The notes beneath the pieces were generated by a model. That model saw only the letters and a list, made by a program, of their open reading frames with translations. It did no database searches and was not told where the DNA came from. From contig JBPKMA010000005.1 of NCBI GenBank assembly GCA_051293835.1, forward strand, positions 1 through 64,000: DNA of 64,000 nt. Direction: 5' to 3'. Origin of the DNA: DATLZU01 sp051293835 (GTDB lineage: Bacteria > Nitrospirota > Nitrospiria > Nitrospirales > Nitrospiraceae). This document shows positions 11,897 to 20,640 of this stretch, one piece after another; position 1 is the stretch's first letter, and every line of letters begins with the position of its first letter. Both the position numbers and the translations under genes were made by a program.

Positions 11897-13786
11897 TCAC
11901 TCTTCAATCGTCGAAATATCGCCCGGGTCCTGTCCCATCTCCTTGGCCTTGAGGACGCGCCGCATGATCTTGCCGGATCTGGTTTTCGGTAGCGACGCCA
12001 CGACTTCGATTTCCTGCGGCACGGCGATCTTGCCCAGTTCGTTCAGCACGTGATCTTTCAGCGACTGGATGAGGTCACGGCTTTCCTGGTATCCCTGCTT
12101 GAGGATCACGAATGCCTTGATCGACTCCCCTGCCGTCTTGTGGGGTTTGCCGATCACCGCCGCTTCTGCCACGGCAGGATGGCTGACCAGCGCGCTTTCG
12201 ACTTCTGCCGTTCCAATCCGATTGCCCGCGACCTTGATCACATCGTCGGCACGGCCCATAAACCAGAAGTAGCCGTCCTCGTCTTTGCGGCACACATCGC
12301 CCGCCGTGTAACAGTTGGGAATCGTGTTCCAATAGACCTTGTACCGGTCCGGGTCCTTATGGATGGTTCGCATCATGGCCGGCCAGGGCTTCTTGATCAC
12401 CGCAAACCCGCCGGCATTGGCCGGCAGGCTCCTGCCCTCGCGATCGACCACGTCGGCTTCGACGCCCAGAAAAGGCCGTGTCGCCGAGCCCGGCTTGAGC
12501 GGGACGCAGGGAAGGGGGGTGACCATGATCATGCCGGTCTCCGTCTGCCACCAGGTGTCCATGATGGGCTTGTCGCCGCCCGTCACGCGATAGAACCATT
12601 CCCATGCCTCGGGATTGATCGGCTCACCGACGCTACCAAGGATGCGGAGAGAAGACAGGTCGTATTTCTTCGGCCATTCCTCGCCGTATTTCATCAGCAG
12701 GCGAATCACCGTCGGCGTCGTATAGAAGATTGAGACGCTGTACCGTTCGATCAGTTCCCACCAGCGGCCAGGGTGAGGATAGTCGGGTTTGCCCTCGGCA
12801 GTCAGGATCGTCGCCCCGTTCAGCAGAGGACCGTAGACGATGTAACTGTGCCCCGTGACCCAGCCGGGATCGGCCACACAGAAATAGACGTCCTCGTCCT
12901 TGAGATCGAAAACGTACTTGGCGGTCAGATATGTTCCGACCATGTATCCTCCGTGCACATGCACGACGCCCTTTGGCTTTCCGGTCGTGCCGGAGGTGTA
13001 AAGAATGTACAGCGGTGTCTCGGAATCAAGTCGCTCGGCTTCGCAGACGGCCTTCTCGCCTTGCATCCAATCGGTCCAATCGATTTCCTTCGGCGCCGAC
13101 AAGGTGATGCCCGGCGTTTCACGTCGGACTACAACGACTGTTTCGACCGTGGGGCAGGTGGTGAGCGCCTGATCCACGACACCTTTGAGGTTGACGCGCT
13201 TTCCGCGATCGTACCCGACGTCCGCGGTGATCACGATGCGGGCCTCTGCATCTTGAATCCGGCTGGCCAACGCCGGCGCGCTGAATCCCGAATACACGAC
13301 GCTATGTATGACGCCGATGCGTGCGCAGGCCAGCATCGCCACGATTTGTTCAGGAATCTTCGGAAGATAGATGGTAACCCGATCGCCTTTGCGCAATCCC
13401 AGTGCCTTGAGGGCGTTGGCGCACCGGTTCACCTGGCGATACAATTCGCCGTACGTGAAGACCCGTTCCCGGCCGTCTTCGCCCACCCATATGACCGCCA
13501 CTTTGTTCTTGCGCCAGGTTTTGACGTGCCGGTCCAGGCAGTTATAGGTGATGTTGCAGGTCGCGCCGACGAACCATTTGGCCCAGGGATAGTTCCACTC
13601 CAACACGCGGCTCCAGGGCGTGAACCATTCCAGTTCCTTCGCCGCCCGATCCCAGAACCCTTCGGGGTCGGCGACGGACTGTTTGTACTCTGCGTCGTAA
13701 TCTTGAATGTAAGCACGGGCTTTCGTCTGCGCCGTCGGAAAAAAGACGCGGCCTTCTTTCAACAACGTATCGATTGTTTCTTCCAT
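11897..13786 (-). CDS. acsA: Acetyl-CoA synthetase
   Basis: AMP-forming acetate:CoA ligase that makes acetyl-CoA from acetate, ATP and CoA by way of acetyl-AMP. The 629-residue protein has every adenylate-forming signature: the P-loop-like YTSGTTGKPKGVVH, the A5 motif DTWWQTETG, YTAGDVCRKDEDGYFWFMGR and the hinge region, and the C-terminal PKTRSGKIMRR, whose lysine is the usual acetylation target that inactivates the enzyme. Length is close to the 630-650 of the family. It is a single gene with its own upstream region, divergent from the caspase-like gene. No acetylase or deacetylase gene lies nearby. Confidence 0.96.
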   Translation of the reverse strand: MEETIDTLLKEGRVFFPTAQTKARAYIQDYDAEYKQSVADPEGFWDRAAKELEWFTPWSRVLEWNYPWAKWFVGATCNITYNCLDRHVKTWRKNKVAVIWVGEDGRERVFTYGELYRQVNRCANALKALGLRKGDRVTIYLPKIPEQIVAMLACARIGVIHSVVYSGFSAPALASRIQDAEARIVITADVGYDRGKRVNLKGVVDQALTTCPTVETVVVVRRETPGITLSAPKEIDWTDWMQGEKAVCEAERLDSETPLYILYTSGTTGKPKGVVHVHGGYMVGTYLTAKYVFDLKDEDVYFCVADPGWVTGHSYIVYGPLLNGATILTAEGKPDYPHPGRWWELIERYSVSIFYTTPTVIRLLMKYGEEWPKKYDLSSLRILGSVGEPINPEAWEWFYRVTGGDKPIMDTWWQTETGMIMVTPLPCVPLKPGSATRPFLGVEADVVDREGRSLPANAGGFAVIKKPWPAMMRTIHKDPDRYKVYWNTIPNCYTAGDVCRKDEDGYFWFMGRADDVIKVAGNRIGTAEVESALVSHPAVAEAAVIGKPHKTAGESIKAFVILKQGYQESRDLIQSLKDHVLNELGKIAVPQEIEVVASLPKTRSGKIMRRVLKAKEMGQDPGDISTIEE

Positions 13787-13942
13787 CCTTCGCTCTCCCT
13801 CTCAAACAGGTAGTGAGGCGGCCGGCGTGCCGTTGCAATGTCCGCCATTATGAGCACGCCTCCGCGCATTCTTCAAGGGTTTGTTTGATAGGGTGCCCAC
13901 AGCCCTTCCTCTCACTTCCCGGTTCTTGGGACACCATGTTTC

Positions 13943-13972
13943 TTGACAGTAAATGGAGCCCCAGAGTAGGCT
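13943..13972 (+). promoter_or_regulatory. Promoter of the caspase-like gene
   Basis: A perfect -35 TTGACA (13943-13948) with a weak -10 TAGGCT (13967-13972) and an 18-nt spacer. Transcription would start near 13979, which excludes the in-frame start at 13976 and supports the ATG at 14036. Confidence 0.45.
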
Positions 13973-14035
13973 GATGTGATGACATACGGACGGTTCGGAG
14001 ACTTTCGGAGACTGTGTCTTAGCTTAGAACTTAGA

Positions 14036-15424
14036 ATGACGCGCTCCTTCTTTTTACAGTCCCGCTACCTCCTCCAGCTCCTGGGCACGCGTGCCATCGC
14101 CCTTGCGGTTTGCCTGCTTTTTCTGGACGCTCCCGCCCTGGCGCAGAAAGGCAAGCCAGAGGGGCTGTACTACAAATCCTGGGCAGTCCTCATCGGCATC
14201 GAGAACTATCTCGTGGCTCCGAAATATCCTGGAGCCGTTGAGGATGCGAAAGCCACGGCGACGGCGCTTCGTGAGCTCGGGTTCGAGGAAATTCTGGAGA
14301 TTTACGACAAGGACGCGACGTCGCGCGGCCTTCGCCACATTCTGACGGACTACTTGCCCAGAAAAGTCGGCCGGATGGATCGCGTCGTCATCTTTTTCGC
14401 CGGGCACGCGGGGGTCATCCAGGACCAGATGGGCAAGGATCTTGGCTATCTCGTTCCTTGGGACGCACAGCCGAACAACGCCGCCAAAGCGATCACGTTC
14501 GATCTACTGAAGGACTTCAGCCGGCGGGTGATGTCGAAGCACACGCTTTTCCTGCTCGATACGGGCGTGAGGGGTTGGGAAATCACCGCGCCCCAGCAAC
14601 CGTCGCTGGAAGGACGGGCGGCGCCGGAAGAGGACACCGAAAAGCGCGCCGTGCAGGTCTTGACCGCCGCCGACAAAGGAGAGGTGCCGATCCGAAAAGA
14701 CGGCCATAGCGTGTTCATGACGGCGTTGCTTGCTGGACTCAAGGGTGCCGCCGATGAAAACAAGAACGGCTGGCTCATGGCCAGCGAACTGGGCGCCTAC
14801 GTCAAACAGCAGGTCGAGCGCATGACCAACGGTGCGCAGCACCCGCAATTCGCGCAACTGGACGGCGACGGGGACGGGATTCTGATCGAAGGAAAAAAAG
14901 CCGCCTTCGTGCTGGGGCCGGAGCCCAAGACGGAAGCCGAGCGCGCCGCGGCGGCGAAGACGCAGTATGAACAGGCGTTTCTGCTGCTTCAACAGCAGAA
15001 GTCTGCCGAAGAAGCGTTGGATCGGTTGAACAAGGCGATCGAGTACAATCCTTCCTTCGGGGACGCCTATGTGCTGAAGAGTTACTTGCGGTTGGAAATC
15101 CTACCCAATCTGGACGAGGCACTGTCGACTGCCCGTCTGGCGGTCCAGTACGCGCCGAAAAATCCGGATTCCTATTATACGCTTGGATTGATCTTCCAAA
15201 AACGCGGCCAATACGCGGAAGCCGAAAACGCCATGCGGCAAGCCTTGGCCATCAATCCGGACTATGCCGATGTCTACTATTCGCTTGGCACTCTCTATGC
15301 GGACGATTTGAAAGATCGCAAAAAAGCAGTCGAAGCCTTTCGCCGCTATCTCGAACTCGGGGGAACTGATTCGCGGGCCAAGTTCATCGTCGAGCAGAGC
15401 GAGGCGCAGCCCCCCGAGAAGTGA
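14036..15424 (+). CDS. Secreted caspase-fold (C14-like) protein with TPR repeats, catalytic Cys missing
   Basis: A 462-residue exported protein. A signal peptide ends at APALA-Q (about residue 37). A caspase-like p20/p10 region spans about 45-290: WAVLIGIENY, the histidine motif FFAGHAG (His124) and the late HSVFMTALLAGLKGAADENKNG with a following GDGDG. Where active C14 peptidases have DAC or DCC, this protein has LLDTG: Gly177 replaces the cysteine, so it should not be a protease. Residues about 315-455 form three to four TPR repeats (GDAYVLKSYLRLE, PDSYYTLGLIFQKRGQYAEA, ADVYYSLGTLYADDLKDRKKA), a protein-binding module. A scaffold role in the periplasm is my inference. The start is chosen from the signal peptide and promoter. 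Confidence 0.8.
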   Translation: MTRSFFLQSRYLLQLLGTRAIALAVCLLFLDAPALAQKGKPEGLYYKSWAVLIGIENYLVAPKYPGAVEDAKATATALRELGFEEILEIYDKDATSRGLRHILTDYLPRKVGRMDRVVIFFAGHAGVIQDQMGKDLGYLVPWDAQPNNAAKAITFDLLKDFSRRVMSKHTLFLLDTGVRGWEITAPQQPSLEGRAAPEEDTEKRAVQVLTAADKGEVPIRKDGHSVFMTALLAGLKGAADENKNGWLMASELGAYVKQQVERMTNGAQHPQFAQLDGDGDGILIEGKKAAFVLGPEPKTEAERAAAAKTQYEQAFLLLQQQKSAEEALDRLNKAIEYNPSFGDAYVLKSYLRLEILPNLDEALSTARLAVQYAPKNPDSYYTLGLIFQKRGQYAEAENAMRQALAINPDYADVYYSLGTLYADDLKDRKKAVEAFRRYLELGGTDSRAKFIVEQSEAQPPEK

Positions 15425-15461
15425 GAATCGCAACGAGCGAAAGGCGACGCGGGGGCGCTCG

Positions 15462-15632
15462 TCAGTCTCTGGTGCCACCTTTTAAATATCCCAATCCGAT
15501 CTTGATCGCTCGCCGGGTGATTTCAGCCCATCGTGTGTGGGGATATTCAGCCAGCACTGCCGCCGCCTTCGGATCCTGCACGTCAAGCTCCACGATCTTG
15601 ATCACCCCGTCTTGAATCTGAACTTCGGCCAT
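15462..15632 (-). CDS. Small conserved-looking protein, unknown function
   Basis: A 56-residue soluble protein (MAEVQIQDGVIKIVELDVQD at the start, then ALAEYPHTRWAEITRRAIKIG-like helix). The ATG at 15632 follows the strong ribosome site AAGGAGGAG at ideal spacing, which is the main evidence that it is real; the open frame extends further upstream but without a better start. It is convergent with the caspase-like gene. No family recognised. Confidence 0.55.
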   Translation of the reverse strand: MAEVQIQDGVIKIVELDVQDPKAAAVLAEYPHTRWAEITRRAIKIGLGYLKGGTRD

Positions 15633-15909
15633 GGTCTCCTCCTTGACCAACCGGACGGCGGGCAGCGAACAGCCGCGAGCGGAATGAGGTGTGATCCGTG
15701 TCGATTCCGAAAGAACGAACGCCGGCGCTGCGCCGCCACCCATGCTGTTGCGTTGACAGCTTGGGAGGGGCATGTTAGCATCTTTTCAAGAGTTTTTGGC
15801 GCACTCATACGACGATCACGGCTGGGCTGTTGGGGACAACCAACGAGAGAGGCGCCGCGCTTTCCAGTTCACTGATCAGGGCATCGGCATGCACGAAGGA
15901 GGGACTTCC

Positions 15910-16476
15910 ATGCGCACATCCACCAGACTTCCTATGACTCTCACGGGATGCGGACTTGCCCTTACGCTGTTGATTGGATTGACCGCCTGCGGCGGGCCTC
16001 CGACTTGGGTCAAGAAGGGGTCGGGCGCTTACAACGACAAGGATTCGAAGGCCTTTTACGGGGTCGGATCGGTGGTCGGTGTCAGGAACGAACCGCTCGC
16101 CTGGGATACCGCCGAGAACCGTGCGCGGGCCGAGATCGCAAAACATTTCGAAACCTATACCGGTTATCTTATGCGGGACTATGCCGCCTCCACCACGGCC
16201 GGCGATTTCACCAGGAACACGGAGGAGCAGAACGTCGAGCGGGCCATCAAGACCATCACAACCGTCACGCTCAGCGGCGTCCGTCCCGTCGACCGTTACA
16301 AGGACGAAAAGACCGGCACCTATTACGTGCTTGCGAAGCTGAGCCTAGAGGACATGAAAAACAATTTGGAGCAGGCCAAGGAATTGAACGCCCAGGTGCG
16401 CGACTTCGTCCGGAAAAACGCCGACCGCCTCTTCGAGCGACTGGAAAAGGAAGAGGAAAAACGGGCCAACCGGTAG
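15910..16476 (+). CDS. LPP20-family lipoprotein
   Basis: A 188-residue lipoprotein. The signal peptide ends in the lipobox LTAC (cysteine at about residue 22), followed by PPTWVKKGSGAYNDKDSKAFYGVG, the pattern of the LPP20 family, in which a short WV/WF stretch is followed by a compact alpha/beta domain (FYGVGSV, NRARAEIAKHF, TYYVLAKLSL). Known LPP20 members sit in the outer membrane of Helicobacter and Vibrio (FlgP). The C-terminus is a charged coiled helix. The ATG follows GAAGGAGGG. It is the first of four consecutive lipoprotein genes. Confidence 0.8.
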   Translation: MRTSTRLPMTLTGCGLALTLLIGLTACGGPPTWVKKGSGAYNDKDSKAFYGVGSVVGVRNEPLAWDTAENRARAEIAKHFETYTGYLMRDYAASTTAGDFTRNTEEQNVERAIKTITTVTLSGVRPVDRYKDEKTGTYYVLAKLSLEDMKNNLEQAKELNAQVRDFVRKNADRLFERLEKEEEKRANR

Positions 16477-16537
16477 TCTCCCTCTCTCGCTCATAAGTTT
16501 CGCCGTTGGAGGTTTTGACTTCACCGGGGAGGTGCGC

Positions 16538-17164
16538 ATGCAGGAGACATGGATGGCGAAATGGAAGATTGGGGCGGCCCCGACGTTGATCGCCTTGTCG
16601 CTGTGGCTGGGAGGCTGCGGCGCGGAGACTAGGGTGACCCGCGTGGATCCCGGCGTCGTGACGGATCTCAGCGGGCGCTGGAACGACACCGATTCCCGCC
16701 AAGTTGCCGAAGAGATGGTCAAGCAGGCGCTCAGCTATCCATGGCTGGAAAATTTCATCAAGGCCAAGAACCGCCCCCCGGTCGTCATTGTGGGGACAAT
16801 TTTGAACCGCAGCCATGAGCACATCAATGTCCAGACCTTCGTGCAGGATCTGGCCCGGGAACTGACGAACTCGCAGAAGGTGACCTTTGTCGCCGGGAAG
16901 GGCGAACGGGAAGAGATCCGTGAAGAACGCCGCGAGCAGGCGGTCCATGCCCGAGAAGATACGCAGAAATCTCCGGGCAGAGAACTCGGCGCCGACTATA
17001 TGCTGAAAGGCAGCATCTCCACCATCCTCGACGAGACGGACGGCGTCAAGGCCGTTTTTTACCAGGTCGATCTTGAGATGATCGACCTGGAAAGCAATGT
17101 GAAATCCTGGTTCGGGCAGAAAAAGATCAAGAAAGTGATCGAACGCAAACGGACGGTTTTCTAG
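16538..17164 (+). CDS. LpoB-like lipoprotein (penicillin-binding-protein activator family)
   Basis: A 208-residue lipoprotein with lipobox LGGC. The mature part has the family pattern DPGVVTDLSGRWNDTDSRQVAEEMVKQAL, then VVIVGTILNRSHEHINVQTFVQDLARELTNSQKV, and a C-terminal region with ADYMLKGSISTI and VKSWFGQKKIKK. In Escherichia coli LpoB crosses the periplasm and activates the peptidoglycan synthase PBP1b; many bacteria carry LpoB-like proteins near LPP20 and COG3014 lipoproteins, where the role is unproven. ATG at 16538 follows GGGGAGG; ATG at 16553 is also possible. Confidence 0.8.
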   Translation: MQETWMAKWKIGAAPTLIALSLWLGGCGAETRVTRVDPGVVTDLSGRWNDTDSRQVAEEMVKQALSYPWLENFIKAKNRPPVVIVGTILNRSHEHINVQTFVQDLARELTNSQKVTFVAGKGEREEIREERREQAVHAREDTQKSPGRELGADYMLKGSISTILDETDGVKAVFYQVDLEMIDLESNVKSWFGQKKIKKVIERKRTVF

Positions 17165-17179
17165 ATTCCACCTGCGCTG

Positions 17180-18670
17180 TTGAGCCTTTCCTGCTTATTC
17201 CTTTCAACCTCGGGTGCGAAGACGCGTGCGTTCTTCTCGCCGGCATGGTTGGCGGTCGCCGGTCTCGCTCTCACGCTGCTCGCCGGCTGCGGTTCCAAGA
17301 TCAACCGTTACGCCCTGATCGAAGACAGCCTTCTGGCCCATGACCCGCAACGGGCCGACCGGATCGTCGAACAGGCGGAACAAGAATACGGGCCTAAAAA
17401 CCGCGTCCTCTACGCGATGGATCGCGGGATCACGCTACACCTGTTAGGCCAGTACGATCGAAGCAACGCAGTCCTGGAACAGGCGGAGGAAGGGATCGAC
17501 CGGCTCTACACCCGCAGGATCCGCACCGAGGCCAAGGCCTTCCTCGTCAATGACAACGAATTGCCGTACGAAGGAGATCCCTACGAACAAGTGATGGTGA
17601 ACGTCGTCAAAGCCTTGAACTATGCACTCATGGGCCGACTCGAGGACGCCTTGGTGGAGGCCAGGCGGATTGACAACCGGTTGAACGTCTTGGCCGACAC
17701 GACGAAGGAATTGGACGGCTACCGGGACGACGGGTTCGCCCGCTATCTCACCGGCATCCTTTACGAAGCCGCAGGAGATCTCAACAATGCGTTCATCGCC
17801 TACCGCAAGGCTCATGAGGCCTATGAGAGGATGCGGACTTGGTCCCGCACTCCTGTTCCCGCAACCCTCCGCGCGGATCTTCTTCGGGTGACGGACGCTT
17901 TGCACTTGACCGCCGAATTCGAAGAGTACCGCCGGCTTTTTCCCGACGTCGTATGGCAGTCCCGACAGGAGCAGGAGCATCTCGCCCAAGTCGTCGTGAT
18001 CAGCTATAATGGCCGTGCTCCGCGCAAGGAAGAGCAATTCATCGATCTTCCCGTCAGCCTGGATGCGTTGCAGTTGGTGCTGCTGACGAAGGGTCTGAGC
18101 GGAGCAAACCGCCACGAGGACCGTGTTGCGGAAAGCGTCCTCTACGGTCTGAGTGGTCGCGTCGTACGGGTGGCCTTGCCGAGGTTGGTTCCGCAAAAGA
18201 CGCAGGTGCGCTACGAGCAGATCACCCTCATCGGAACCGGCGGCTCGTTCACTGCGCGAACGGAACTGGCGCATAATCTGACGGCCTTGGCGGAAAAAGC
18301 TCTGTCGGACCGGCTTCCCGCCATTGCCGTGAAAGCGGTGGCGCGGGCGGCCACGAAGTTCGCCATGGCCGAAGGTGCGACACGCGGTGCCCAACAGGCG
18401 GTCGGGAAAGACGCTGCGCCCTGGGTCGGGCTCCTGGTCGGACTCCTGACCAAGGGATGGGCGGTGTACTCAGAGGAAGCGGACAAACGCAGTTGGCGGA
18501 CCCTACCGGACGAAATCCATCTGGCCCGCCTGTGGGTATCTCCGGGCGAATACGAACTCCGGATCGATCCTCCGGGGCTGCAAGGGGATGCGGTGACCAG
18601 GAACGGTTCGCGCACAATGACGCTTCGAGCGGGCGACACCAGGTTCCTGATCCAGCGGGTGATCCAGTGA
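17180..18670 (+). CDS. COG3014-like lipoprotein with TPR-type N-terminal half
   Basis: A 496-residue lipoprotein (lipobox LLAGC near residue 37). The N-terminal half has helical repeat character (VLYAMDRGITLHLLGQYDRS, MVNVVKALNYALMGRLEDALVEARRI, YEAAGDLNNAFIAYRKAHEAYE) typical of COG3014 proteins; the C-terminal half includes a small Ala-rich segment and ends in a beta-rich domain (DEIHLARLWVSPGEYELRID). These proteins are found with LpoB- and LPP20-like genes in many Gram-negatives; the function is not established. The start is uncertain: TTG at 17180 gives a complete signal peptide, and no ATG is well placed. Confidence 0.72.
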   Translation: MSLSCLFLSTSGAKTRAFFSPAWLAVAGLALTLLAGCGSKINRYALIEDSLLAHDPQRADRIVEQAEQEYGPKNRVLYAMDRGITLHLLGQYDRSNAVLEQAEEGIDRLYTRRIRTEAKAFLVNDNELPYEGDPYEQVMVNVVKALNYALMGRLEDALVEARRIDNRLNVLADTTKELDGYRDDGFARYLTGILYEAAGDLNNAFIAYRKAHEAYERMRTWSRTPVPATLRADLLRVTDALHLTAEFEEYRRLFPDVVWQSRQEQEHLAQVVVISYNGRAPRKEEQFIDLPVSLDALQLVLLTKGLSGANRHEDRVAESVLYGLSGRVVRVALPRLVPQKTQVRYEQITLIGTGGSFTARTELAHNLTALAEKALSDRLPAIAVKAVARAATKFAMAEGATRGAQQAVGKDAAPWVGLLVGLLTKGWAVYSEEADKRSWRTLPDEIHLARLWVSPGEYELRIDPPGLQGDAVTRNGSRTMTLRAGDTRFLIQRVIQ

Positions 18671-19854
18671 CGCTGCTGACCTCTGTAAAGGGCTGGAGCA
18701 TTGCGGTGTTCGCGGCGGCCTGTATCGTTGCAGCGATAGCGCCGACGGCCTGCACAGGGTCCCGGTCCGCTAGTCAGCCGGGATGGCTTGACGGCTCCAG
18801 CCCGGAGTTTCCTCCCAGTCAATACCTGCTCGGAATCGGTCAAGGTGAAACCCGAACGCTCGCCGCGGAAAGGGCTTATGCGGCGGTGGCCAAGATCTTC
18901 AAGGCCGAAATCACCGCGCAGGCCAAGGACTGGGAATCCTATCTGGTGATCGAAACTCGAGGCAAGGCCACGGCGGAACGGCGCCTGACCCTGGATCATG
19001 TCACCCGCGTCTCGACGGACAAGGTGCTCGAGAACGTGCGGATTTTGGACACCTGGTTCGACCGGCGAAACGACCAGCATTATGTCTTGGCGGGCATGAA
19101 CCGCGCGCAGGCCGAGTCGGCGTTGTTGGAACGGATCGCCGAATTGGATCGGGTAATCGATGTGGAAGTGACGGAAGCCCGCGGTACCCGGGATAAGTTG
19201 ACGCGGGTCAGAAACTTGAAACGGGCCGCCAAGAATTTGGTCCTGCGGGAATCCTACAATGCCGACCTGCGGGTGATCCGCGCCAGCGGTCAAGGCCATC
19301 CATCCGCCTATCGGGTCGCGGAACTGACGGCTGAACTGGAACAGTTTCTGGCGACCAACCTGGCAGTCGTGGTGGAAGTCACCGGCGATCAAGCAGAACC
19401 AATCCAACGCGCGTTGATCGAAGGGCTGATCCGCGAAGGGCTTTCGGTGATGGGACGCCAGCCGGCCGGAGAGAATCCGCCGCTCGGCGACGAGGCAGGT
19501 CCCACAGCGGAACTGATCGTCAAGGGCATGGTTCGGGTGTGGCCGATCGACGCGCACGCTCCGCCATTTCAATTCGTCCGCTGGTGCAGCGAGTTTGTGA
19601 TCCAGGAACTCGCGACGCAGCGGATCGTGGGCGCGGTCTCCAAAGGCGGAAAAGAAGGCCAGCTGACAACCAGGGAAGCAACGGCGAAGGCCCTGCGCGT
19701 TATGCAGCAAGAAGTCGCGTCGGACCTGGCGAAGGCCATTGCGGGCTACGTCTACGGTGACGCGGAGCTGCCAGCTGCCGCCGGACCTCCGGCCGGATGT
19801 CCGCGAGGCGACAATGGATCTGCGCCCTCTGCAACGAACCCGCTGTCGATGTAA
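18667..19854 (+). CDS. Second LPP20-like lipoprotein
   Basis: A 395-residue exported protein. Its GTG start overlaps the previous stop as GTGA, giving a signal peptide that ends PTAC; proline at -3 is unusual for a lipobox, so lipidation is less certain than in its neighbours. The mature part has the LPP20-style opening QPGWLDGSSPEFPPSQYLLGIGQG, then AAERAYAAVAKIFKAEI and DQHYVLAGMNRAQAES. The C-terminal 180 residues form a second domain (AELIVKGMVRVWPIDAH, FVRWCSEFVIQE), probably envelope located. It closes the four-gene lipoprotein run. Confidence 0.72.
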   Translation: MTLLTSVKGWSIAVFAAACIVAAIAPTACTGSRSASQPGWLDGSSPEFPPSQYLLGIGQGETRTLAAERAYAAVAKIFKAEITAQAKDWESYLVIETRGKATAERRLTLDHVTRVSTDKVLENVRILDTWFDRRNDQHYVLAGMNRAQAESALLERIAELDRVIDVEVTEARGTRDKLTRVRNLKRAAKNLVLRESYNADLRVIRASGQGHPSAYRVAELTAELEQFLATNLAVVVEVTGDQAEPIQRALIEGLIREGLSVMGRQPAGENPPLGDEAGPTAELIVKGMVRVWPIDAHAPPFQFVRWCSEFVIQELATQRIVGAVSKGGKEGQLTTREATAKALRVMQQEVASDLAKAIAGYVYGDAELPAAAGPPAGCPRGDNGSAPSATNPLSM

Positions 19855-19871
19855 AGAAGAAAGGAGGCTGA

Positions 19872-20153
19872 ATGGTCCCAAAATCCGAGCCGACCGCCGC
19901 ACGTATGTCTGCTACCTCCAACTCATCCCGGGACAGGGATGCAACCCGGACCGGCCGGCGGATGCCGAGCCGGCTCGTTAAGCGACAACTCGTCAAACGG
20001 ATTCTCAAAGATACCGAAGCGGTGAGAAGCGGAAGCCTCGTCAACCGGCTGCGCAAGCAAGGATACGACCAAGTGCCGCTGGACGAGCTCCAGGACCGTC
20101 TGTCGAAGCTACCGACGTCGCTGGCGGACTTCATCCTGAAGGGGAGAGGGTGA
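19872..20153 (+). CDS. Putative antitoxin of the PIN-domain pair
   Basis: A 93-residue basic protein with no recognised domain; it has a disordered, Ser/Arg-rich first third and a helical C-terminal half (LVKRQLVKRILKDTEAVRSG). The ATG follows a strong AAAGGAGG. Its stop lies 3 nt before the ATG of the PIN-domain gene, the usual arrangement of a VapBC-type antitoxin and toxin, and this position is the only evidence for the role. It could also be an unrelated small regulator. Confidence 0.5.
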   Translation: MVPKSEPTAARMSATSNSSRDRDATRTGRRMPSRLVKRQLVKRILKDTEAVRSGSLVNRLRKQGYDQVPLDELQDRLSKLPTSLADFILKGRG

Positions 20154-20156
20154 TTC

Positions 20157-20600
20157 ATGCCATACTATTATTTCGACTCGACCGGGTTGGTGAAGCGTTA
20201 CAGTTCGGAACGGGGAAGCCGCATCGTCAACAAGCTGCTGGTCAAACGGGGGAAGGTGGCGATCGTGCCCACCTGGGCGATCACCGATCTCTATTCGGTG
20301 CTCTCGATCCGGGCCAGGCAAGGGGAGTTGACTCGGGACGATTGCTATTCAGTTATCTACCGATTTGAGATCGAATCCTTGCAGGGACTGTTTCATTTTA
20401 TCGCGCCCACCATGCAGACGTTTCTGTCCACAAAAGAACTGATCCTCGATTTTCCACACCTGCGCTCGGCGCAGGCGCTTCATTTGGCCCTGGCCTTGGA
20501 ATTGAAACCGCTTCGATTGACGGTGGTCAGCTCGGACCAACAATTATTGGGAGCGTGCCGACCCTTGGGGTTGCATGTGATCAATCCGGAAGAAGATTAG
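20157..20600 (+). CDS. PIN-domain protein (VapC-like toxin)
   Basis: A 147-residue PIN-domain protein; VapC toxins are Mg-dependent RNases that cut tRNA or rRNA when not held by the antitoxin. The fold is clear: YYYFDSTGLVKRYSSERGS (Asp7), the second acidic position as Asp44 (WAITDLYSVLSIRARQGEL), RSAQALHLALALEL, and VVSSDQQLLGACRPLGLHVINP (Asp127). The third acidic residue, normally Asp in the A-x-D-A-L-H-L segment, is Gln106, which may weaken metal binding. The partner gene ends 3 nt upstream. Confidence 0.78.
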   Translation: MPYYYFDSTGLVKRYSSERGSRIVNKLLVKRGKVAIVPTWAITDLYSVLSIRARQGELTRDDCYSVIYRFEIESLQGLFHFIAPTMQTFLSTKELILDFPHLRSAQALHLALALELKPLRLTVVSSDQQLLGACRPLGLHVINPEED

Positions 20601-20640
20601 GCGCAGGGCCAGCGGCGCGAACACAGGGCTGGTGCCAGGC

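Noticed and set aside
18211..19902. A 563-residue minus-strand frame opposite the lipoprotein genes
   Set aside because: No family character, and the plus-strand genes have clear lipoprotein signals and overlapping start/stop codons.
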